Assembly: GCA_937877565.1 (NCBI GenBank)
Contig: CALFJB010000100.1
Location: 1-28,664, forward strand
DNA from: an uncultured Selenomonadales bacterium
GTDB lineage: Bacteria; Bacillota; Negativicutes; Selenomonadales; Selenomonadaceae
Reading direction: 5' to 3'
Length of the DNA stretch: 28,664 nt
Shown: piece by piece, positions 23,265 through 28,664 of the stretch
Numbering within the stretch: the stretch's first letter is position 1
Layout: the number at the start of each line of letters is the position of its first letter
Position numbers and translations under genes: made by a program
Notes under the pieces: generated by a model
What the model was told of the DNA's origin: nothing
The model's input: the letters and a program-made list of their open reading frames with translations, nothing else
Databases searched by the model: none

Positions 23265-24110
23265 TTGCTGAAAAATTTTCTTCAAGAAATGCGGCTGAAA
23301 CAGTGGACAAAAAATTTTTTTGTTTACGCGGCTTTACTTTTCAACGGCAGTTTATTTAATCCTGAAAAATTTTTAAACGTTACGATAATTTTTGCGGCGT
23401 TTTGCCTTTTGAGTAGCAGCGTTTACTTTTTCAACGATATTTTTGATTACGAATCTGATAAAAATAATCCTGACAAAAAAAGCCGTCCCATTGCAAGCGG
23501 CGCAATTTCTATAAAGCAAGGATATTTTTTCGCCGCAATTTTATTTTTGGCGGCAATTTTAATTTCATATAACTTTAATTTTGAATGTTTCTGCTTGCTA
23601 CTTTCCTACGCTGTCATAAATATTTTGTACACCGTGAAATTAAAAAATTTCGTGATAATCGACGTGATGATAATTGCTTACGGCTTTGTTGCACGGGCAT
23701 TGGCGGGAGCGTGGGCGGCGGATATTTTTTTAACAGAATGGTTTATCTTGTGCGTAATGTTTTTATCGCTTTTTTTGGCACTGGGCAAACGCCGCCACGA
23801 ATTAATTTCAGTGAAGAATTCTCGCAGAAAAGTTTTGAAAAGTTACAGCGTAGAATTGATTGACCAAATGACGACGATAATTTCAGCTGCGCTTTTAATT
23901 TGCTACGCGCTTTTTGCATTGAACACGCCTGACCGTCAAAAAATGATTTTTACAATTCCGCTCGTGCTGTACGGAGTTTTTTATTATTTGTACATTGTTA
24001 GGGTAAAAAATAGCGGCGGTGCGCCTGACGTGGCACTTTATAAGGAAAAGCCAATTTTGCTGACGGTTTTAATTTACATTGCGGCAATAATTTTCATTCG
24101 TAATATTTGA
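23265..24110 (+). CDS. UbiA-family prenyltransferase, decaprenyl-phosphate phosphoribosyltransferase-like
   Basis: 281 aa, about 8-9 helices. RLKQWTKNFFVYAALLF at the N-terminus and NDIFDYESDKNNPDKKSRPIASG (motif N57, D58, D61, D65) match the DPPR-synthase branch of UbiA rather than menaquinone or haem enzymes. A second acidic loop region holds SVKNSRRKVLKSYSVELIDQM. The actinobacterial member attaches phosphoribose from PRPP to decaprenyl phosphate for arabinan synthesis; in other bacteria the product's use is mostly unknown. TTG start 1 base after the era stop with a weak ribosome binding site, suggesting translational coupling. Confidence 0.82.
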   Translation: MLKNFLQEMRLKQWTKNFFVYAALLFNGSLFNPEKFLNVTIIFAAFCLLSSSVYFFNDIFDYESDKNNPDKKSRPIASGAISIKQGYFFAAILFLAAILISYNFNFECFCLLLSYAVINILYTVKLKNFVIIDVMIIAYGFVARALAGAWAADIFLTEWFILCVMFLSLFLALGKRRHELISVKNSRRKVLKSYSVELIDQMTTIISAALLICYALFALNTPDRQKMIFTIPLVLYGVFYYLYIVRVKNSGGAPDVALYKEKPILLTVLIYIAAIIFIRNI

Positions 24111-24125
24111 AGTTAGGAGTTAGAA

Positions 24126-24146
24126 AATAATCCATTAGTGATTATT
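24126..24146 (+). terminator. Hairpin after the UbiA-family gene
   Basis: AATAATC-CATTAGT-GATTATT is a perfect 7-bp stem 15 bases after the stop codon. No T-run follows, so it is a weak terminator or an mRNA-end stabiliser. Confidence 0.35.
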
Positions 24147-24147
24147 T

Positions 24148-24250
24148 GGCGCGTCATAGTTTTCAGATAGAGGCGTTTGTTAAGAATACGAAGTACTAGG
24201 ATAGATAATCGAAGTAGAAAATACGTTTGCCCGAGAAAACCTGACGCGCC
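24148..24250. repeat. 103-bp element bounded by inverted repeats (MITE-like)
   Basis: The left end GGCGCGTCATAGTTTTC (24148-24164) and the right end GAAAACCTGACGCGCC (24235-24250) are inverted repeats with a 2-base difference. The interior has no ORF and carries a short repeated CGAAGTA (near 24189 and 24210). It lies in the gene-free stretch 24111-24356 with the hairpin repeat on its right. It could be a miniature inverted-repeat element or a structured RNA. Confidence 0.55.
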
Positions 24251-24260
24251 ATTAAAAAGC

Positions 24261-24310
24261 GTTCTTTTGCTTCTTTTCTTTCGCGACTGAAAGAAAAGAA
24301 GATATAAAGT
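24261..24310 (-). repeat. Dispersed hairpin repeat (copy B, inverted)
   Basis: A perfect 12-bp stem CTTCTTTTCTTT/AAAGAAAAGAAG (24270-24281 and 24290-24301). On the minus strand it reads ACTTTATAT, hairpin with loop CAGTCGCG, then CAAAAGAA, the same order as copy A at 10454-10503, whose loop is CAGTCGAA. The stems differ in sequence but stay fully paired. Confidence 0.65.
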
Positions 24311-24356
24311 AAAAAAAATAAAAATTTTGATAGATAAAAGATTCACGGAGTTAATT

Positions 24357-24749
24357 ATGAAATATATAATATTGCCGTTCGTGGCGTGGGTAGTTTCGGG
24401 GACGCTGAAATTTTTATTAAATCAAATTCGTTACGGCAAAGGTAAAGAATTAATTGGATATGGCGGCTTGCCAAGCACTCATACAAGTATAATTTCATCA
24501 GCGGTATTTTTTTACGGATTCAGCGAAGGATTTTTTAATCCAACTTTTACATTAGGTTTAAGTGTGCTGATGCTTTTCATAATGGACGCGCACAACTTAA
24601 GAATAAAAGTCGGCAAGCATGCCGAAGTTTTGAACAAGTTACAAAATGAAACAGTCCTGCGCGAAAGAATGGGGCATACGTGGCTTGAAATTTTTTGCGG
24701 CTTGATTGTAGGTATGACTTTGGGATATATTTTTGCAAATTTTTTGTAG
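24357..24749 (+). CDS. Divergent PAP2 (DUF212) family membrane protein
   Basis: 130 aa with about four helices. GGLPSTHTSIISSAVFFYGFSEG, MDAHNLRIKVGKHAEVLNKL and RMGHTWLEIFCGLIVGMTLGYI are the three blocks of the DUF212/acid phosphatase-related family, which keeps PAP2-like Ser/His residues. A lipid phosphatase role is plausible but unproven. ATG at 24357 follows CGGAG; an upstream in-frame start at 24327 lacks a site. It begins an operon running through ispG, with the repeat region upstream. Confidence 0.88.
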   Translation: MKYIILPFVAWVVSGTLKFLLNQIRYGKGKELIGYGGLPSTHTSIISSAVFFYGFSEGFFNPTFTLGLSVLMLFIMDAHNLRIKVGKHAEVLNKLQNETVLRERMGHTWLEIFCGLIVGMTLGYIFANFL

Positions 24750-24759
24750 GAGATTCTTC

Positions 24760-25869
24760 ATGATAAAATTTTTTGATTCGCCATCGGTAAAAAACGCAAT
24801 GAGTAAAATTTTGTTGGCGTTCATATTTTATACGGTTGCTGCCGCGTCGTTTAACGGCTTTTTTGTAAAATGGAAATTCCGCGATCTTGAAGAAAATCAT
24901 TCATTTGAAATGATGTACGACGAAACAGCAAGCCGCCCTTACATACACCGGCAGTTAATGCTTGCTACTGCCAAAGAAATAAAATCGCTGATGACTCCGC
25001 AACAACAACAAAATTTTCTAAATTTTTTTCAACCGATAGATATATTCACAAACCTTTCACATCGAAAAAGCTTTATTGAAGATTCTTATACCAATACAAA
25101 AATTTTGTCACGATATGCAGTAGAGTACCACATAGTTTATTTTATGGCATTTGGATTTTTATTTTTAAGTATGTTCATCTGGCGGCAAATTGGAATTGAA
25201 CTTACAAATAGTCCAACGGCAGGAACTTTGACAGCGTGTACATTTGCAATAATTTTTCCATTACTTGAAACAGTCGGCGGCTTTTTCTACGACTTCGGCG
25301 AATTATTTTTCTTGTCATTGGCAACACTATTGGCGATAAAAGGTTATTGGCTAGCACTAATTTTAATTTCGCCAATCGCCGAATATAATAAAGAATCGTT
25401 TTTATTTTTTATAGTAACGTTGTTTCCACTCTTCGCCGAAAAATTCAGCAAAACTAGGACTGCGTTAATTTTGACGGCTGCAATTTTTTTGAGTGGCGTT
25501 GTCTATCTGTATGTTTCAAATCTTTATATTGGAAATTCCGGCGGCTCCACCGAATTTCAATTTTTTAAACATCTTGAATTTATTTTTAGCGGCTGGTTTA
25601 ATATAGAAATAAGTTACTCCACAATTTTTGGCGCAGGAATGTTTTTGCCACACATTTTAATATTTGTGTGGATTTTAAAATGTACATGGAAAAAAATTTT
25701 GCCGACGTGGAAAAACCATTTAAAAATTTCGGCGGTGATAAATTTTCCGCTGTACATTGCATTTTGTTACCCGGGCGAACTTAGAAATTTAAGTTTAATG
25801 TACATCAGCTTTATTGCAATGCTGTCAATTTTTATCAAAGAGGTGATTAATATTGAGCAAAAAAATTAA
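24760..25869 (+). CDS. Polytopic membrane protein, function unknown
   Basis: 369 aa from an ATG preceded by AGGAG that overlaps the previous stop codon. One N-terminal helix is followed by an extracytoplasmic-looking loop of about 90 residues (WKFRDLEENHSFEMMYDE ... SRPYIHRQLM) and about eight more helices. The loop with R-P-Y-x-x-R and the overall layout recall glycosyltransferase-type or polymer-related membrane proteins of the GT-C kind, but no diagnostic motif is visible, so I give no function. AT-rich coding with no frame break. Its 3' end overlaps the DUF502 gene by 17 bases. Confidence 0.75.
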   Translation: MIKFFDSPSVKNAMSKILLAFIFYTVAAASFNGFFVKWKFRDLEENHSFEMMYDETASRPYIHRQLMLATAKEIKSLMTPQQQQNFLNFFQPIDIFTNLSHRKSFIEDSYTNTKILSRYAVEYHIVYFMAFGFLFLSMFIWRQIGIELTNSPTAGTLTACTFAIIFPLLETVGGFFYDFGELFFLSLATLLAIKGYWLALILISPIAEYNKESFLFFIVTLFPLFAEKFSKTRTALILTAAIFLSGVVYLYVSNLYIGNSGGSTEFQFFKHLEFIFSGWFNIEISYSTIFGAGMFLPHILIFVWILKCTWKKILPTWKNHLKISAVINFPLYIAFCYPGELRNLSLMYISFIAMLSIFIKEVINIEQKN

Positions 25870-26464
25870 AAAGAAAACGCTGATAGCGGGACTAACCGAA
25901 TACTTTTTTGACGGATTAATAGTCATAGTGCCGCCCGCCATTACAATTTTTGTTGTAATGTGGATTTGGAATTTAACAGAGGGAAAAATCGGAAAGACTA
26001 TCAACGAATATTTAAATACAGATTTGCCGGGAATTGGACTTATAACAATAGCATTTTCAATTTTACTTGTAGGATTTATCACGGCAAACAATTTGGCAAA
26101 AAGAATTATAGCTCTGGCAGAATTGCTACTTGATAAAATACCCGTCGTCAAATTTATTTATAGCTCGGTAAAACAATTTGCACAAGCGGTTTTAACTTCA
26201 AATTCGGCGTTCAAACACGTTGTACTGGTTCCGTATCATCAATCTTGGGCGTTGGGCTTTTTAATGACAAATGTACCTAATCCTGTACGCGAAAAATTGG
26301 GCGTTGATTATGTTTGCGTATTCGTCCCTTGGAGTTTAAATATGACGAGCGGAACAAATTTATTTGTACGTCGGCAAGATATAATTTTTGTGAATATGAA
26401 AGCTGAAGACGCCTTGCAATTTATGTTGACAGCGGGTACAATCTCAAAGAAACCAAAAAGATAA
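25853..26464 (+). CDS. DUF502 family membrane protein
   Basis: 203 aa. TEYFFDGLIVIVPPAITIFVVMWIW is helix 1, and GIGLITIAFSILLVGFITAN helix 2. KIPVVKFIYSSVKQFAQAVL and SWALGFLMTN ... VFVPWSLNMTSGTNLFVRRQDI are the conserved DUF502 blocks. A role is not established; relatives are membrane proteins of many bacteria and plants. TTG start at 25853 preceded by GAGGTGAT inside the upstream gene. The C-terminus is basic (ISKKPKR). Confidence 0.9.
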   Translation: MSKKIKKKTLIAGLTEYFFDGLIVIVPPAITIFVVMWIWNLTEGKIGKTINEYLNTDLPGIGLITIAFSILLVGFITANNLAKRIIALAELLLDKIPVVKFIYSSVKQFAQAVLTSNSAFKHVVLVPYHQSWALGFLMTNVPNPVREKLGVDYVCVFVPWSLNMTSGTNLFVRRQDIIFVNMKAEDALQFMLTAGTISKKPKR

Positions 26465-26479
26465 TTGGAGGCAAAAATT

Positions 26480-27517
26480 TTGATTATAACGATAATTTCA
26501 GCGATATTTGTATTTGGACTTTTAGTGTTAGTGCACGAATTTGGACATTTTTTTACAGCAAAGCTTACAGGAATGCGCGTTGACGAATTTGCAATAGGAT
26601 TCGGACCAAAAATTTTCAGTAAAAAATACGGCGAAACAAAATATTCACTGCGTGCAATACCGTTAGGCGGCTTCAACGATATTGCGGGAATGGATCCTTC
26701 AGATAATCAAGCGGGCGACCGTGGATTTTGTGAAAAGCCGGTATTTTCTCGAATGATTGTAATTCTTGCCGGTTCAGCGATGAATTTCGTTTTGCCGGTA
26801 CTGCTATTTTTTGGAATTTATGCAACAGTGGGCGTCGGTAAAGTTTCAACTGAACCTGTAATTGGCGGATTAATTTCCGGAATGTCGGCAGAAAAAGCGG
26901 GCTTAAAAGCCGGCGATAGAATTTTGACGCTCGACGGCGAAAAAATTTCAACGTGGCAGGAAATTTTGGATAAAACAAAAACACTTGAGCCAAATAAATC
27001 AGTGCCGCTTCAATATGAAAGAAATTCGCAAGTTACCGAAACTTTTGTAACACCGAAATTCGACGAAAGTTCAAAAAGAAAGTTGCTCGGTATTCAAAGC
27101 TCTGTAGTTTATGAGCCAAAAAGTTTGGGCGAATCCTGGACAGCCGCAATGGATCACACTAAAAAAATTTTGTTATATATGTTGGACGCGTTGGCAAATT
27201 TATTTAAAGCACCGTCAGAGGCGGAACTTTCAGGACCAATAGGAATTGCGCAAATGGCGGGGCAAGCCGCTGAAACAGGTTTAATACCGCTTTTAAACTT
27301 CGCCGCGTTGTTGAGTTTGAATTTGGGAATAATAAATTTGTTGCCTGTACCTGCGCTGGACGGCGGACACTTCGTAGGATTGGCGATTGAGGCAGTGCGC
27401 GGCAAACCTTTAGGCGCAAAGGCTTTAATGTACACGCAACGCGCCGGAGTTGCATTTTTGCTGATGCTGACACTTTACGCAACTACAAACGATTTAATTC
27501 GTGTTGTTTGGAAATGA
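26480..27517 (+). CDS. rseP: Site-2 intramembrane metalloprotease RseP
   Basis: 345 aa. RseP-type proteases cut membrane-bound anti-sigma factors and remnant signal peptides. HEFGH (19-23) is the zinc/catalytic motif, a single PDZ domain covers about 115-190 (GLISGMSAEKAGLKAGDRILTLDGE), and NLLPVPALDGGH (286-297) supplies the third ligand. One PDZ matches the Gram-positive type. TTG at 26480 is chosen because GGAGG lies at 26467-26471; a TTG at 26465 would overlap that site. ispG follows, a common pairing. Confidence 0.95.
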   Translation: MIITIISAIFVFGLLVLVHEFGHFFTAKLTGMRVDEFAIGFGPKIFSKKYGETKYSLRAIPLGGFNDIAGMDPSDNQAGDRGFCEKPVFSRMIVILAGSAMNFVLPVLLFFGIYATVGVGKVSTEPVIGGLISGMSAEKAGLKAGDRILTLDGEKISTWQEILDKTKTLEPNKSVPLQYERNSQVTETFVTPKFDESSKRKLLGIQSSVVYEPKSLGESWTAAMDHTKKILLYMLDALANLFKAPSEAELSGPIGIAQMAGQAAETGLIPLLNFAALLSLNLGIINLLPVPALDGGHFVGLAIEAVRGKPLGAKALMYTQRAGVAFLLMLTLYATTNDLIRVVWK

Positions 27518-27543
27518 TTAATTAAAATTTTTTGAGGTACATT

Positions 27544-28605
27544 ATGTTTGAGAGAAAATTAACAAGACAGATTCAAGTTGGGAATGTGAAAATTGGCGGC
27601 AACGCGCCTATCAGCGTTCAATCAATGACGAATACAAAAACTGCTGACACAAAGGCAACCGTCGCGCAGATTTTAAAATTGCAAGCGGCGGGTTGCGATA
27701 TTGTAAGGCTTGCCGTTCCTGATATGGACGCGGCGCAAAATTTACATAACATTATTTCAGCCGTCGAAGTGCCGATTGTTGCAGATATTCACTTTGATTA
27801 TAAATTGGCTCTTGAAAGTATCGCGCAGGGCGTGGCGGCTTTAAGATTGAATCCCGGCAATATTGGCGGCGCGGCGCACGTGCGGGAAGTTGTAGCGGCG
27901 GCGAAAGATAAAAATATTCCCATCAGAATTGGCGTAAATGCAGGTTCACTTAGCAGAAAACTTTTGCAGAAATACGGCGGCGCAACTGCAGAGGCGTTGG
28001 TAGAATCCGCAATGGAACACGTTAAAATTTTGGAAGATGAAAACTTTTTCGATATAAAAATTTCGCTGAAGGCGCACGACGTACCTTTGACGTTGGCGGC
28101 GTATCGTTTAATCAGCGAAAAAGTCAATTACCCGTTGCATTTGGGAATAACAGAGGCGGGAACTGTCAACACCGGCGTTATAAAATCTGCGGTAGGAATT
28201 GGCGCACTTTTGGCTGAAGGAATTGGCGACACAATCAGAGTATCATTGACAGGCGATCCCGTTGTTGAAGTGAAAGTTGCACGGGAAATTTTAAAAAGTT
28301 TGGGACTGTGCGACGGCGGCGCAACTTTGATAGCTTGTCCGACTTGCGGGCGTACAACTATAGATTTGCCGAGTATTGCGGCTGAAGTCGAGAAAAAAAT
28401 TGCAAGCGTCGAAAAAAATATTACGGTTGCGGTTATGGGCTGTATTGTAAACGGTCCCGGCGAGGCAAGAATGGCTGATGTTGGAATTGCCGGATCAAAT
28501 GGCGAAGGGATAATTTTTAGAAAAGGTGAAATTATTCGGCGCGTTCCTGAATCTGAACTTGTCAGCGAACTTTTCAAAGAAATTGATGAAATTTTAAAAA
28601 ATTAA
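27544..28605 (+). CDS. ispG: 4-hydroxy-3-methylbut-2-en-1-yl diphosphate synthase
   Basis: 353 aa. IspG is the [4Fe-4S] enzyme of the non-mevalonate isoprenoid pathway that reduces MEcPP to HMBPP. It begins RQIQVGNVKIGGNAPISVQS; RLNPGNIGG and IRIGVNAGSL belong to the barrel. The cluster ligands are C265 and C268 (CPTCGRTTID), C300 and E307 (GCIVNGPGEA). ATG at 27544 after TGAGGT; an in-frame upstream start at 27532 is rejected because it is the ribosome binding site itself. Polyprenol products would feed the UbiA- and ArnT-like enzymes here (inference). Confidence 0.97.
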   Translation: MFERKLTRQIQVGNVKIGGNAPISVQSMTNTKTADTKATVAQILKLQAAGCDIVRLAVPDMDAAQNLHNIISAVEVPIVADIHFDYKLALESIAQGVAALRLNPGNIGGAAHVREVVAAAKDKNIPIRIGVNAGSLSRKLLQKYGGATAEALVESAMEHVKILEDENFFDIKISLKAHDVPLTLAAYRLISEKVNYPLHLGITEAGTVNTGVIKSAVGIGALLAEGIGDTIRVSLTGDPVVEVKVAREILKSLGLCDGGATLIACPTCGRTTIDLPSIAAEVEKKIASVEKNITVAVMGCIVNGPGEARMADVGIAGSNGEGIIFRKGEIIRRVPESELVSELFKEIDEILKN

Positions 28606-28611
28606 TATCAA

Positions 28612-28664
28612 AAAACCGCCCGTCCTGTGCCGCTGATAACAGTAACGATGGCGCGTGCGGTAAA
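28612..28664 (-). repeat. Dispersed repeat (copy C, inverted, cut by window end)
   Basis: The reverse complement begins TTTACCGCACGCGCCA and ends CGGCACAGGACGGGCGGTTTT. It aligns with 10574-10627 with about six differences. It starts 6 bases after the ispG stop and could also act as its 3' structure. The rest lies outside the window. Confidence 0.75.

Noticed and set aside
28128..28577. Leftward 149-codon ORF inside ispG
   Set aside because: Antisense shadow of a conserved enzyme with intact cluster ligands.
1..28664. tRNA, rRNA or prophage genes
   Set aside because: No tRNA-like cloverleaf with TTC-loop, no rRNA segment and no phage structural or integrase motif was found by reading both strands.

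Overview
This 28.7 kb window looks like a chromosomal housekeeping segment of an anaerobic, low-to-moderate GC bacterium of the Firmicutes/Bacillota. A Negativicutes (Selenomonas-like, diderm) relative is my best guess. The basis is the gene run SpoIID-like protein, queA, tgt, yajC, secD, secF, recJ followed by ybeY-era and rseP-ispG, strong GGAGG-type ribosome binding sites with many TTG/GTG starts, and numerous TPR proteins. The lineage is inferred from gene content only; no rRNA or tRNA gene is visible.

Left part (1-5400), signalling and small proteins. A leftward FIST-domain hybrid histidine kinase with HisKA, HATPase, receiver and the start of an Hpt domain is cut by the window edge. It is divergent from a rightward protein with a degenerate receiver, a degenerate GGDEF and an intact EAL domain, a likely cyclic-di-GMP phosphodiesterase. 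A leftward NOSP-family Cys-rich protein and a rightward 64-aa membrane protein follow.

Accessory island (5399-5915). A near-consensus promoter drives a 30-codon hydrophobic/amphipathic peptide resembling type I (holin-like) toxins. Facing it on the minus strand is the 3' remnant of an IS200/IS605-family tnpB: its last 28 codons, plus the right-end hairpin and the segment that serves as omegaRNA scaffold in intact elements.

Middle (5916-13950). A 1131-aa protein carries two GT41 (OGT/SPINDLY-like) glycosyltransferase domains. It is followed by a SpoIID/LytB-type protein, a structured dispersed repeat, then queA-tgt-yajC (queuosine modification plus Sec accessory), a CPCC zinc-ribbon-like protein and a 5-formyl-THF cyclo-ligase, ending at a clear terminator.

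Right part (13951-28664). Two tandem leftward TPR membrane proteins lie divergent from secD. SecD and SecF are separated by a 46-codon mini-ORF that looks like a degenerate duplicate of the secF start region. A third, secreted TPR protein and recJ follow. Then come an ArnT/PMT-like glycosyltransferase, ybeY, era and a DPPR-synthase-like UbiA-family prenyltransferase, an intergenic repeat/MITE-like element, a divergent PAP2 (DUF212) protein, a polytopic membrane protein, a DUF502 protein, rseP and ispG. The window ends inside a second, inverted copy of the dispersed repeat found upstream of queA.
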